Position numbers and translations under genes: made by a program
The notes under the pieces: generated by a model
What the model saw: the letters and a program-made list of their open reading frames with translations, nothing else
What the model was told of the DNA's origin: nothing
Databases searched by the model: none
Origin: Armigeres subalbatus
Taxonomy: Eukaryota; Arthropoda; Insecta; Diptera; Culicidae
Length of the DNA stretch: 64,000 nt
Assembly: GCF_024139115.2 (NCBI RefSeq)
Contig: NC_085139.1
Span: 66,321,203-66,385,202 of the forward strand
Direction of reading: 5' to 3'
Shown here: positions 21,952 to 33,455 of the stretch, one piece after another
How positions within the stretch are numbered: the first letter of the stretch is position 1
Layout: every line of letters begins with the position of its first letter

Positions 21952-24900
21952 TCAAAATTGGTGGACCAGGGACATGTACTCGAGATCAAGGCCCGACAAC
22001 ACTTCCCTAATAGGCTTTGGTTGTTTTCCTCGGACCCGGAGATGTTCAGTTAGCGCAGATCTGGGGCCACGATGCTCCTCGCACGCCCACACGACATGAT
22101 CGATGTCCTGATAATCCTCGCCGCAAACACAGAGATTTCCTTCCGAGAGCCCCACTCTGAAAAGATGTGCATTTAGAGTGTAGTGATTGGACATTAGACG
22201 ACACATGGTTCGAATGAAATCTCGTCCCAAATTCAATTTTTTGAACCATGGACGCTTCGACACCTGCGGGCGAATTGAATACAGCCATCTACCCAACTCC
22301 CCATTTGTCCATTTCTGTTGCCAGCTGTTCAAGGTTTCCTGACGAACTAATGTGAAAAATTCATCGAAGGTGATTTTCCGATCGTAAATATCACCTTCCA
22401 TAGTGCCCACCTTAGCCAAAGAGTCTGCTTTCTCATTTCCCGGGATCGAGCAATGAGAAGGGACCCAAGCCATGGTGATTGTGTAAGACCGTTGTGATAA
22501 GGCACTCAAAGCTTTCCGTATCCCATTTAGAAGATACGCTGAGTGCTTAACCGGTTTCATTGACCGAACAGCCTCCAAGGAACTTAGACTGTCGGTGAAG
22601 ATGAAAAAGTGGTCAGGAGGTAGGGATGCGATTTGCTCGAGTGAGTAGTGTATAGCTGCTAGCTCAGCAGTATACACGGAACAAGGCTCTTTGAGCTTAA
22701 AGTAGGCGCTATGAAAAACGTTGAAAACACCGAAACCAGTGGAGTTATCAATTTTTGACCCGTCTGTAAAAAACCTTCTCTCCTCACTGGCGTGCCCGTA
22801 TTTGCTAGCAAATAATGGAGGTATGACCTCCGCACACAGAAAGTCTGGTATTCCATGAACCTCCTGCTTCATGGACAGATCAAAAGTAACAGAGGAACTG
22901 TAAGAGTCTAAGAAGTTAGCACGATTGGTATCTACCGAAGAAGGGCTTACCTCCAGCGTTATGTACCAGTGGTAAATACTCATGAATCGAGATTGAGGGT
23001 TTTGTTCGAGCAGCTTCTCGAAGTTATCAATGACCAATGGATTGAGAACCTCACAGCGGATGAGGAACCGGAGCGATAATTCCGCGAAACGATCTGTTAG
23101 TGGCAGTACTCCCGCAAGTACTTCCAAGCTCATTGTATGTGTCGAATTCATACATCCTAACGCGATACGGAGACAGCGGTACTGAATCCTTTGAAGCTTC
23201 AGCATGTGTGTTTTAGCCGCGGACTGGAAGCAGAAACTACCGTATTCGAGGACCGACAAAATGGTTGTTCTATACAACGTCATAAGATCTTCGGGATGCG
23301 CTCCCCACCATGTTCCGGTTATTGATCGCATGAAGTTGATCCGTTTCTGGCATTTTTGTGTCAGATACACAATGTGCTTCCCGAAGGTACATTTCGAGTC
23401 GAACCAGACCCCGAGGTATTCAGAAGACATGCTATGAGTGATTGTCTTACCCATCAGTTGGAGCGGGACCTTTGCCGGCTTATGTTTTTTTGAAAAAACA
23501 ACCATCTCAGTTTTCTCCGGAGAGAATTCGATACCCAGCTTCGTAGCCCAAGTGGACAAATTGTCCAGAGTATCTTGCAACGGTCCTTGCAGATCAACCG
23601 CTGTTGGCCCCGAAACGGATACAACACAATCATCTGCAAGCTGTCTCAACGAGCAATTTGGCATGAGACATTCATCAATGTCTCTGACGTAAAATTGTAA
23701 AGAAGGGGCTCAAACATGAGCCCTGGGGAGACCCATGTAGCTAATTCGTGAAGTTGCCGAGTCACCATGAGAAAAACTCATACGCTTCTCTGACAACAAA
23801 TTGTACAAATAGTTGCTCAAAATTGGTGAAAGTCCACACTCGCGGAGTTTGTCAGATAACACATCGCCGAAAACTGAAACAGAAGCCGCTATAACGTCCA
23901 AAAGCAATGAGGCCAATTGATCTTTTTTAGCGAAAGTCAGCACAATTTCTGAACAAAGCAACGCAAGACAGTCATTCGTTCCCTTGCCCTGCGGAAACCA
24001 AATTGTGTATCTGACAACAAACTATTCGATTCAACCCATTTGTCTAGCCGGAAGAGAATCATCTTCTCCAACAGCTTCCGAAGACATGACAGCATCGCGA
24101 TGGGGCGATACGAGTTACAATCCGACGCGGGTTTTCCGGGCTTCTGGATGGCTATCACCCTCACTTCCCTCCAATCATCCGGAACAATGTTGCACTCCAG
24201 TAACTGATTGAACAAGTTCAATAAGCGCCTCTTCGCGACGTCTGGGAGGTTTTTGAGCAAAGTGAACCTGATTCTATCCATCCCTGGAGCGGAATTGTTA
24301 CATGAAAGGAGAGAAAGTGAGAATTCAATCATCGAAAAGGGACGATCCATATCATCCCTGTCTGCAAAAGCATCACGTAGCTCTTGCCTCACCGGTACCG
24401 AATCCGGACAAACTTTCTTTGCGAAGTCAAGTATCCACCGCGACGAGCTTTCACGATCTTCGTTTACGGACGATGCGTTATGCATTCTTCTCCCGACGGT
24501 CCACAGAGTTTTCATTGAAGTCTCGCGCGATAAACCTTCAACAAAAGTGCGCCAATATCCGCGCTTCTTCACTTTGACCAGTTTCTTGAACTGGATTTCG
24601 AGTGCGGTGTATCGTTTGTGAAGAACGATCGCCCCGTGTTTCCGAAATTCTTTGAACGCGGCGGATTTCTCGCGATAAAGTTGCGTACACTCGATGTCCC
24701 ACCACGGACTGTAGGGTTTCCTACGAACCGAAGCTCCTGGCACCGGCCGACGTTGTGCCTGAAGAGCGCTTTCAAGAATCAACTGCGATAGAAACTTGTA
24801 CTCTTCCCGCGGGGGAAGTGCTTCTATCGACTGTATGCCATCGCTGATGGCGTCCGCATATTTGCCCCAATCGATGTGCTTCGTGCGGTCATATGAAAGA

Positions 24901-25568
24901 TCGATGGAAGCAGATTGCTTATGTCCATTGGAAATCGAAACTTCGATCGGCAAATGATCACTACCATGGGGATCTTGGACCACCTTCCAAGTACAGTCCA
25001 ACGATAATGAGCTCGAACAAATGGAAAGATCTAGACGGCTATCTCTTGCTGGAGGAGCCACTCGTGTAACTTCTCCTGTATTCAAAATTGACATATTGAA
25101 GTCGTCGCAGAGGTCGTATATCATTGATGAACGGTTGTCGTCGTACAGTTCCCCGGCCTGTTCCGTGGGAGTTAAAATCTCCCAGGATCAACCGTGGCTC
25201 GGGCATAACCTAGCAGATGTGCGAGAGATCTCTTCGAGATATCGCGGTGTTTGGAGGAAGATATATCGAGGCGATACTGAGGTCTTTTCCTCGAATAGTC
25301 ACCTGACATGCGACAGCTTCGGTGCCAGACATCGGCGCAAGATCGACTCTATAGAAGGAGTGCTGTTTTTGATCCCTAAAGCACCCTCCATATCGATTTG
25401 CCCGATCGCGGCGGATTATGTTGAAATCAGGAAAATGAAGGTTCACATCTGGTGTTAGCCATGTTTCACATAAAGCAAAAGCATCGCATTGTAATTTGTT
25501 AACTAAAAATTTAAAATATCTAATTTTGGAAGAATACTTCGACAGTTCCACTGTAGAATCGAAATCAT
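21952..25568 (-). pseudogene. Element G ORF2: EN, RT and RNase H, broken
   Basis: Starts MISILQWNCRSILPK at 25568. A frameshift near 25500 moves to the frame with FALCETWLTPDVN (EN Glu); RLILGDFNSHGTGW and DPHGSDHLPIEV complete the EN. RT follows, with NSYRPIAMLSCLRKLLEKM and QFGFRRARE. A 1-nt deletion at about 23725 destroys the PQG motif frame (read as GLPRAHV then stop). The last frame (23664-21952) has RQLADDCVVSV (catalytic Asp-Asp), YLGVWFDSKCTF and an RNase H with FFTDGSKI, YTAELAAIHYSL, FIFTDSLSSLEAV and AWVPSHCSIPGNEKADSLA. It ends with a Cys/His cluster, CVCGEDYQDIDHVVWAC. Confidence 0.85.
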
Positions 25569-25587
25569 GTTACCCTTATTGACTAAG

Positions 25588-26961
25588 TTAGCCATCGAAG
25601 GATACAAATGACTCGAGGAGGGGCATTTTCGAAGCCAGCTGCTTCAGGAGAGGAGTCAGAATAGGAAGAACAGTTTTGACCATGTTCTTCACGGGGTCGG
25701 AAGCATCAAAGAAGTTGAGGATGAGCTCCACGATGCCAGAAAGTGTGAACATTGGAGCGCTCGGGAGTTCTTCTGCTCGCTCTGTATGCTCTCTTTCTGG
25801 CTGAGAAATCGCAAAAAATGGGGCATCTGAAATTTCAGATGTTCCCGGAAGCGGTGGAAACTCTCGATCATCCCGATGTGAAACCACAAAAGTTGATCGT
25901 TTTTGAGTATTTCCTCCCGCTTTGAATTTGACCATGTTGGATTGGGGCTCACTTTGAGGCTGTTTTCTAGGCTTTTTCGAGGGTCGCTGGCTCTGTTTTA
26001 TTCTCTTCCTCGTTGAGCCATTGAAAACAAAGGGAACCCCATTTCCAACCTCGGAGTCAGAGCTACCTTGATCGTCCAAAGGAAGAGACGAGTAGATGGT
26101 GTCAGAAACGAGTGGAGGAGCGGCCTTCCTCAACATTTCGGCGTAACTTCGCCGAGAACGTTGCTGAAGAGACCGCTTCTGGTGGATTCGCTGCTGTATG
26201 TACGTTGGGCAAGCTTCAAGCGCATGTGGAGGGCTTTCGTTACAATAGACACATTTCGGTGCCGTCTTGCACGCGCCCTCCACATGCTTCTCTCCGCATG
26301 ATGCACAGCGAGGTTTGTTGCAACAGTACTGAGCGGTGTGGCCCAGCTGCTTGCAATTAACACAATTCATCACCTTCGGTACATACAGCCGAACAGGTAG
26401 ACGAAGTTTGCCACTCACTACGTAGTCAGGCAGTGCGGACCCGGAAAAAGTGACGCAGAAAGAGTCAGACGGGGAATAACTCCGCTTCTCTTCCTCCTGC
26501 GACACCGAATACATTTGTTTGCAATCCAGTATCGCAACAGGAGGCAATGAAACGTTCTTGAAACGACCGAAACCTTGTTTCAAATCGTCGCATGTCATAC
26601 TTCCCTCCGTCACCACCCCCGCGATCTCACACACTGCTGACGGTAAATACACCCTATATTCGAGAGTGAAAAGCTCACAGGTGACAATCTCGTTGGCCTG
26701 TTTGCGATCACTGACCGTGACACGGAGTTTACTGGACCCAACCATGTCAATGGTCGTGACAGACGAAAATCGCTTTTCCAGATCTTTGCTAATCTGGCTG
26801 ATATTCAAACGTTTGCCTTTGGGTCGAAAGAAAACAACATACGGCCCACTAGAGTCGTGAGGGTAGACCTTGGGACGGGGGCTCGTAGAGGAAATTTTAG
26901 CGTTGCTGGTGTCCATTTCGTTTTGGTTTGGAACACCTGAATGCAACGAAACATCTGACAT
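25588..26961 (-). CDS. Element G ORF1, gag-like nucleic-acid-binding protein
   Basis: The first ATG in frame (26959-26961) gives MSDVSLHSG and a 457-residue protein. It has a variable N-terminus, a central region beginning GPYVVFFRPKGKRLNISQI, and three CCHC zinc knuckles in tandem: CVNCKQLGHTAQYC, CASCGEKHVEGAC and CVYCNESPPHALEAC. A basic, Ser/Pro-rich C-terminal part follows. ORF1 proteins of I/Loa-type elements coat the element RNA in ribonucleoprotein particles. The frame is unbroken, unlike ORF2. Only 19 nt separate its TAA from the ORF2 ATG, suggesting termination-reinitiation or similar coupling. Confidence 0.82.
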   Translation of the reverse strand: MSDVSLHSGVPNQNEMDTSNAKISSTSPRPKVYPHDSSGPYVVFFRPKGKRLNISQISKDLEKRFSSVTTIDMVGSSKLRVTVSDRKQANEIVTCELFTLEYRVYLPSAVCEIAGVVTEGSMTCDDLKQGFGRFKNVSLPPVAILDCKQMYSVSQEEEKRSYSPSDSFCVTFSGSALPDYVVSGKLRLPVRLYVPKVMNCVNCKQLGHTAQYCCNKPRCASCGEKHVEGACKTAPKCVYCNESPPHALEACPTYIQQRIHQKRSLQQRSRRSYAEMLRKAAPPLVSDTIYSSLPLDDQGSSDSEVGNGVPFVFNGSTRKRIKQSQRPSKKPRKQPQSEPQSNMVKFKAGGNTQKRSTFVVSHRDDREFPPLPGTSEISDAPFFAISQPEREHTERAEELPSAPMFTLSGIVELILNFFDASDPVKNMVKTVLPILTPLLKQLASKMPLLESFVSFDG

Positions 26962-27834
26962 GGAATACGAAGTACCCCGCCAACTTCGCCTTCGCGCATT
27001 GCGGACACGAAATGCGCCGCTGCAGCGAGGCACAATCTCTTTTAAAACTAAACAATTATCACAAGGGCAGAAAAAAAACACACACAAACAAAATAATGAT
27101 TTGGGACAGAGGGGAAGACGAGTAAAAAAGAAAGAAAAAAACTATTCCAATAAGATGGAGAAGAGAGGGGAACAATGAGAGGGAGCTCAATTAAATACTT
27201 GCGTTCACACTGCTGTGTTGCCGGCTAACAGTTCTGGAAGCACACACTAGCTCGATGGACACTCGCCGGTGGTGCGGTCGAAGCGAACCAGGCTATTGTT
27301 GGTGTTCTCGCCGCACCCAACACTGCAACTGGGTGGATGGATGGTGGCAGGCAGGGAATCAATTTTTCTTCGATGCGCAAGCGAAACAAGCGACAAAAGA
27401 GAACCAACGACAAAGCTTTGTTTTTGTCGAAGATAATAAAAAGAAAAGAAGTGCGTTTGTCAGTAACAAACTCTGTTGACGACAAAGGGTATATTGTTAG
27501 GCGTTGCTCGAATATTGATTCCCTGGTGGCAGGACGGCAGCGTCTGTGTTGGTGGAGACGCACGATGGATGATAACTGTCGGCGTGGGACGATGATGCCT
27601 GCGCCTGCGATGGACGCCGAATAAACTGCAAAGTTTTGCGTAGTTGCAAAACCAACGAAATGGCTACTTAACTGCTACAGCTAAGCACCACTTCCACTCA
27701 AGCACTATGCTTCAAAACACTTTCGGAAAAAAACCACTACCTCTACTTCAGGAAAAAAACCGAATGAGAAGCAGACCGTACGCGGACTTACAACCGTCTC
27801 GCACGGATGCTCGACGTGGAATGTACAGGATAAT

Positions 27835-28234
27835 ATTCAGGATATTTCGTCACGCTTCCGTCTTCATCGCTACGCTCTGGTTGGTGACATTGTGAAAATG
27901 TATCGAATGGTTCTACACCACAAGACTGAATGTCGTTTTATGAGGATCGTGTCTCGAGGAATTAGTCAGTGAACCAATACGCGCGTACCAGTTGAAAACG
28001 ATCATTTATGGTACGGCATTTGCACCATATCTAGTTACCAAATGCCTCAAACATTTATCTAAAGAAGGAGAGTCAACATATTCATTAGCTGCAAAGGTTG
28101 TCGGAAAGGATTTTTACGTAGACGTCATGCTGTTCGGTACAGATAGTCTGGATGAAAGTAAGATACTAGTTCATGAAACGATTGCGATACTACAGATAGC
28201 CGGATTCGCCCTACGAAAGATCATTTTCAATTAG
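27835..28234 (+). pseudogene. BEL/Pao reverse transcriptase remnant, downstream half
   Basis: Continues after the G insertion: QDISSRFRLHRYALVGDIVK, then MYRMVLHH, IIYGTAFAPYLVTKCLKHLS and DFYVDVMLFGTDSLDE, ending in AGFALRK. These are the RT fingers and palm blocks of BEL/Pao elements. The catalytic YVDD is changed to YVDV. An in-frame stop precedes TNTRVP. No LTRs were identified nearby. Confidence 0.8.
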
Positions 28235-28278
28235 AATGAACTTTTGAACGTATGTTTTGACAGAGTTTATGATCAGCT

Positions 28279-28526
28279 TTAACTGTTGCTTTCGACTGTG
28301 ATTATTAATTGGCGATGGTATTTTTTCGGCTCTTACACTCTTCATAACAAGCTAAAACGGGCTTTTTATCTACTTTTCCGACGTTTCGGTGTGTATTACA
28401 CCTTCTCCGGGCAGCCTCTAAATTCTTGAAGAAGGTGTAATACACACCTAAACGTCAGAAAAGTAGACGCGAAACCCGTTTTAGCTTGCCATAAAGACTG
28501 AAAAAGCCGAAAAAAGCTGTCGTCCA
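28279..28526. mobile_element. Foldback element with 13-bp direct repeats
   Basis: Flanked by TTTATGATCAGCT at 28266-28278 and 28527-28539. Inside, two arms of roughly 90 nt are near-complementary around a spacer of about 30 nt. Each arm contains CAAGCTAAAACGGG-like sequence followed by ACGTTT-x-GGTGTGTATTACACCTTC-like sequence. There is no coding capacity. The long duplication is unusual for a MITE; its class is uncertain. Confidence 0.7.
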
Positions 28527-28539
28527 TTTATGATCAGCT

Positions 28540-30345
28540 CTATTATTTTAGTATCCCCAGTCAGCACGAAAGCTTTGCAATCTACACCTATGATGCCGAT
28601 GTCCTACACAAAACCATGGAGCATTTAAGACTTGTTGATGATGGTCCCGTTTCTTTGCATGGATGCAATTCCCTCTGTTATCGTATCGCAACCCTTCTTT
28701 CGTACGTCGGTATGGGATTAATGATTGGTTTTGGAGACTGTAACACATGTCGTGTATCTTCGGTTATTATCTTGCTTGACGTCGTTGAATCCCACATAAC
28801 ATTAACGAAACCAAGCTCCACTCCACTTCTACTTTCACATTGATCCATGTTATCGATATTATTGAGTAAGCCGCAGCTGTGACAATCAAAACGGCTCTAC
28901 CTTTCATACAGCACTGCTACTCAAGTCAGTTGTTCATCCCAATCACTTCGCAGCGTTGCAATATTGAGCACCTAATTGCAAACATAAACATAACCTCAGC
29001 TCTTATACCATTGATCGAATGTGATGCCAAATGCGATTATGCTATCGGACATTGATGTCCTTCCATTAAGGCTCGTTAGTTCAATTCTACTGCAAGTTAA
29101 GGACAAACAACGACCAAGTTATAAATACCTGCAATTTATTATGTCCAAGGCCATGACAAGAGATTCCAAAACACTTATAGTTCTAATTGCTGAAATTGCA
29201 ACAGGATTAAAATTACGATTCGGTATAGAAAAGCGGGCTAGTCACATCATAAACCAAGTCCGAATACTTTTAGCCGATTTTCTAATCAGTTCATTAACTG
29301 TAAGAAAGGTTTCCGTGGTGCAGACAGAAATCAAACAGCAACTCTTTTTTTTATCGTGTTGAAGCCAACGAATCGAACATCGTCCAACCGGAACAAACAA
29401 CCATCGAAACTTTCGCTCGCACTCAATTGTTTAAGTTGCTTATTTTCATCCTCGTCACGATCCACCTCTTCCGAGGTAATTAGAACTCTGGGAGAAAAAT
29501 CAAGCCCTAAACTAACTTCCACCGGTAGTCAATTTAATTAAAAATTGCGTCCACCGACTGCCAGCCGACATCCACAGCATCGGACCGGAGAGAAGAACTT
29601 CTTACCAGGATGAAAAGGTGGAAAAATTGTCCTCCATCTGTTAAACTGTTAATCCACTTATACATACCTATCCACCCGTTCGGGTCTGCTAGACAGTTCG
29701 CTCAATACGTCCCTTTTAATTTGCTGGAAACTTTTCTTTGATTGCCCTCCCGCCCGCTCAGCGAACACTTCGCATCGCATCGCCGCGTCGCATCGCGTCG
29801 GTTGGTCCGGTTCCGGTGGATTGCTTTCAATGAACACTCCAAGTCCAACAACTGCCCACTTGTCGGTGTGCCATGGTTGCTCCTTTGGTTGCTGTTTGAA
29901 TTTTCTCTCGCCCGACCGTCCAAGAGTGTGAACTGTTTCCAAGTGATTATAAAAATTAATAATCGAGAATATAAAACTTTCTCGGTTGTAGCCTGCCGGT
30001 GGATGTGTTTTTGTTGTGCATTGTTGGTAAGGTGGATCGTTAGTGGGGGGGAGCTGTTGCGCGTGGGATATCTGCGGAAACAACAAAAGCGGATGAGCGA
30101 ACATATTATCGTTGGGTGGTTGATTGGAAGAAGAAAATGAAAAAAAAAACTTGAAAGGAGAAGTATGTCTATTCTATATGCGAGGTGCATTTCGCTAAAG
30201 GAAGCGCCCGAGTTTTTCTTTTGAGTTCCTTTTCCCTGAGGATGAAATTTCTCAGCCTTTGAAACAGCGAGTTGAGCTAAGGTAAAACGATGAAGCCAGA
30301 CTTCAGTCGCGAACAATAAAGTATTTGAGTATGGAAAGCGTACTG
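28540..30345. other. No gene recognised
   Basis: Contains frames of 60-200 residues with no recognisable domain (for example 29021-29362 plus and 29702-30316 minus). The first part could be diverged BEL/Pao sequence because it follows the RT remnant, but no motif supports this. Confidence 0.35.
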
Positions 30346-30785
30346 CACACCAAAAAATTATGAATATTACAGGTGATGTATTTCAATAAAATGACACAAA
30401 ATCACATGACATAAACAGAATCGTATATTTTTCAATGTCAGATGATTTAAAATTACATGCCACGGAACCTAAACTCAGCACCCGTTGCAACGCACCTAAT
30501 GCACAAGCAGTCAATGACTTGATGCAGTGAAATACTTGTTCAGTGCAAATCGTGGAACCAGTTTTACTTCGATCATCCCTCTTACATGAAACAGAGATAG
30601 CTGAGTGCTAGCGTGCTGGGCTCTCACTCAGCGGACTTATGTTCGATTCTCGTTCTGATCAATTAATTTTTTTGTCAATAAAGCTGTGATGTAAAATTAA
30701 AGTGCCACCTAATTTTACGTCAAAAATGACGCTCGTATATGTCGGTGTCACAGCACCTAAAATTACATGATTATTTTTAGGTGTG
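30346..30785. mobile_element. 440-bp MITE with internal pol III-like unit, copy 2
   Basis: By eye, identical over 440 bp to 7439-7878 and in the same orientation. It is flanked by TG on both sides (30344-30345 and 30786-30787) instead of the TA at copy 1. It carries the same internal A-box-like and B-box-like blocks and T run. Identity of the two copies implies recent movement or recent duplication. Confidence 0.85.
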
Positions 30786-31200
30786 TGGAATGAATCTGGA
30801 ATTTTGTTCCGCTATAAACAATGTTTTGATTGCCAGAATGGCAGCAGCGCAACAGTATGCCAAAAGAAAGTCGTACTATATACGTAAGGACTTAGGAGGA
30901 AAGTGATGTTTTATATTTTCAAAAATGTATGCTGATTCATCTTGCATGTCGGAAAAACGCGATCGTTACTCAGCGACGGAAGACAGATCAGTCATATACG
31001 AGAAGTCTTTTTTGTGTGTCTTTATTAAGGAGACTTTAAGCCCGAGGCTGGCTCGTCTCCGGATACGAGAAGTCCTCGGTAGGACTGGAGCGAGTAAGTA
31101 AAGCACCTGAAATGGTACTCAGCAATTCCAAGGTAAGTATGTACCTTGGAAATTATGGAAAATTATGTGGAAAATGCAGATCCAGTGAATTGGTTCGAAG

Positions 31201-31595
31201 CAGTGACGGGAAATGTCATATCGATGTCATGGGACTAACTTACTAATAACTTTTCTCACAAGTCATTTACAATTATATTTTCCTCATAAACATGTAGCCC
31301 TTAAAGGACCCGAAAACTTTTTCTAACATGTAATTTCTCTAAATATGATATTGGAGGCGTGAGAGCCGACTTAGTGTCGAATGACATTAATGTCATGACA
31401 TTCCGTGACATTTTTTTAATCTCGGTCTCATGGCTCTCACATATTTAGAACAATGATCTGTTCGACAAAGTTCTATGACCCTTTAAGTACTACATGTTAA
31501 TCAAAAAGTCCAAACTGTAAATGACTTTTGCAAAAAGTTATTAAGAAATTAGTAATAGCAATGCCATGACATTTTTTTGACATTTCCCATCACTG
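31201..31595. mobile_element. 395-bp hAT-type MITE
   Basis: TIRs start CAGTGACGGGAAATGTCA and CAGTGATGGGAAATGTCA. An 8-bp duplication, GTTCGAAG, lies at 31193-31200 and 31596-31603. The CAGTG terminus plus an 8-bp duplication is characteristic of hAT elements. The similarity of the ends extends further inward, giving a foldback-like structure. No transposase is present. Confidence 0.85.
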
Positions 31596-31693
31596 GTTCG
31601 AAGGATCACACCCCGAGATGGGCCGAACATCTAGAAGAACTGCCGTACGAATGCTTGATGGAAAGTCTCTTATACGTTTTCGGTTCACATCTT

Positions 31694-31750
31694 GACAGAT
31701 ACGTTTTCGACCTCAACAGTAAGGTCGTCTTCAGTGTCTCGTACTTGACT
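31694..31750 (+). repeat. Dispersed repeat, copy 2 (see 654-753)
   Basis: GACAGATACGTTTTCGACCT through GTGTCTCGTACTTGACT, without the second palindromic arm. Confidence 0.7.
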
Positions 31751-32970
31751 TTATTCATATTATATTTTATCGAATCGAATCGAGCTCAGTATTGCTTTTT
31801 AATTTCAACGGAAAAAAAAATTCAAAAAAATAGTCACGTACTAATAATGACTTTAATGACGTATTAATAATGACAGGATATATCCTGTTCATGAATCTTC
31901 TCAAATGAAAGCAAAGAAAGATTGCGGATAACTAACGCGTTACGTTTCATTTGGTACATTTTTTTGTCTTCACCAAACTCACAACGGCGCTGTTAGCGCG
32001 ACCAGTTGTAACATCAGTATCGTGGTGGTGAACCAGCAATCCGTGCTGCCAACGGCAGACGCAGAGAAGAACCGAATGAACATTATTTGCAAACAGCAAT
32101 TACCGACCGCAGATTGGTCGCTAATTGATATCGGAGAGTTCGCCCGCTTGGAAGAGGGGATGACGGGATGTGCGGTTGCCGATAAGAGGACACAATAATG
32201 TTCCTGAGTGATGGTTGAGCTTGCGGTTGAAATAATGGCCCAATTAACCGGGCTAATGATTTACTGCGATGGACTGTCTGTTGATGGTTCGGAAGTCTTG
32301 TCTGCGGGAAGGTGAGAGCGGCTGCGTATGGGTTCCGGTTCATCGGTATCTCTCGACTGTGAGTTGTTTAACTAATGGGTATACCTGCTGTGATTGGATG
32401 GGTGTGAGAGGGTGAAAGCAGTAAACAGAGTTTGTGTTGATAAAGTTAAACAAAAAATAGTGAAAAGCGACCCAGTTCGGCTAAATATAATGAATAAAAT
32501 TCCATTGTTTCATTATTAAGAAGACTTATTTTTGTGTGCTTACATAAAATTTGTCTTAATTTTTTTATAGTACTAATTCTGCCCATGATCGCATATTTGT
32601 AACACTCGCATTTTGGTTCATTTTGCAGAAAGCCTGTGAATTGTTCAGAAAGCTCAATTGACTGCATCTAATCCCTCAACAGTAAAACAGATTTTACTAT
32701 CTTTCTTATCTGTGGTAAACTGAAAATTATTGAGTTTGTGTGGAGGACTGACAAAAGATTTACAAAATTAACCAACATGCAAATGTTACAAATATGTTCT
32801 TAGTCCGATCCGAGCATTACATGTTTTGTTACAAGAATCAACATATTAAAATACGCTAATAAACGGAATCAAGCTTGTATATACTATATTGAAAACAAGA
32901 TTTATGAAATTGAACAACATTTGAAAGATCTCGTTCTAAAAATGTATTGGATGGGAAACCACCTTCTTCG
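31751..32970. other. No gene recognised
   Basis: AT-rich sequence with a GC-richer patch at 32000-32350. No recognisable motifs. Confidence 0.4.
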
Positions 32971-32975
32971 GTGTA

Positions 32976-33045
32976 GTTTGAACCCACGACCGCAGTACGC
33001 TTAACAGATGCTTTCCCTACTAAGCTACGCAGGACCTTTGCATGA
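32976..33045 (-). repeat. tRNA-like SINE head or tRNA relic
   Basis: The minus strand has a consensus A box, TAGCTTAGTAGG, and a B box, GGGTTCAAACTA, about 35 nt apart, with a 4-bp D-arm stem (GCTT/AAGC). The acceptor stem does not pair, so it is not a functional tRNA gene. Confidence 0.55.
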
Positions 33046-33162
33046 ACAGTCCAACCATTCCTAGTATTTAACTTTTATCTTTATTCCTTATAACTGCTGC
33101 CGGCTTAAAAAGAAAGTTGCTGTGTAGCATTGTTAACATCTTTTCAACATTGTAAGGTAGCC

Positions 33163-33455
33163 CTCCTTAGCCGTGCGGTAATATGCGCGGCTACAAAGCA
33201 AGACCATGCTGAGGGTGGCTGGGTTCGATTCCCGGTGCCGGTCTTGGCAATTTTCGTATTGGAAATTGTCTAGACTTCACTGTGCATTAAAGTATCATCG
33301 TGTTAGCCTCATGATATACGAATGCAAAAATGGTACCCTGGCGTCAAACCTCGCAGTTAATAACTGTGGAAGTGCGTAATGGACACTAAACTGCGAGGCG
33401 GCTATGTCCCAGTGTGGGGATGTAATGTCAAGAAGAAGAGGAAGGTAAATTTTAA
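33163..33455 (+). mobile_element. tRNA-derived SINE, nearly complete
   Basis: The tRNA-like head (A box about 33170, B box GGTTCGATTCC about 33223) is the same as at 768. The body ends with CTATGTCCCAGTGTGGGGAT and a simple AAGAAGAAGAGG tail. AAGGTA flanks the element weakly on both sides. A 5'-truncated minus-strand copy of the same body is at 38786-39010. Confidence 0.8.

Larger units (their letters stand above)
21541..27822 (-). mobile_element. I/Loa-type non-LTR retrotransposon G, full length
   Basis: Bounded by a 12-bp duplication, GTACAGGATAAT, at 21529-21540 and 27823-27834; the insert is 6282 bp. On the minus strand it has a long 5' UTR (about 0.86 kb), ORF1, a short gap, ORF2 with EN, RT and RNase H, a 3' UTR of about 400 bp and a short poly(A) tail (T run at 21541-21550). 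RNase H after RT and a three-knuckle ORF1 place it in the I/Loa group; the exact clade is not settled. Confidence 0.88.

Noticed and set aside
32976..33045. tRNA gene on the minus strand
   Set aside because: Good A box and D arm but no acceptor stem; it is more likely a SINE head.
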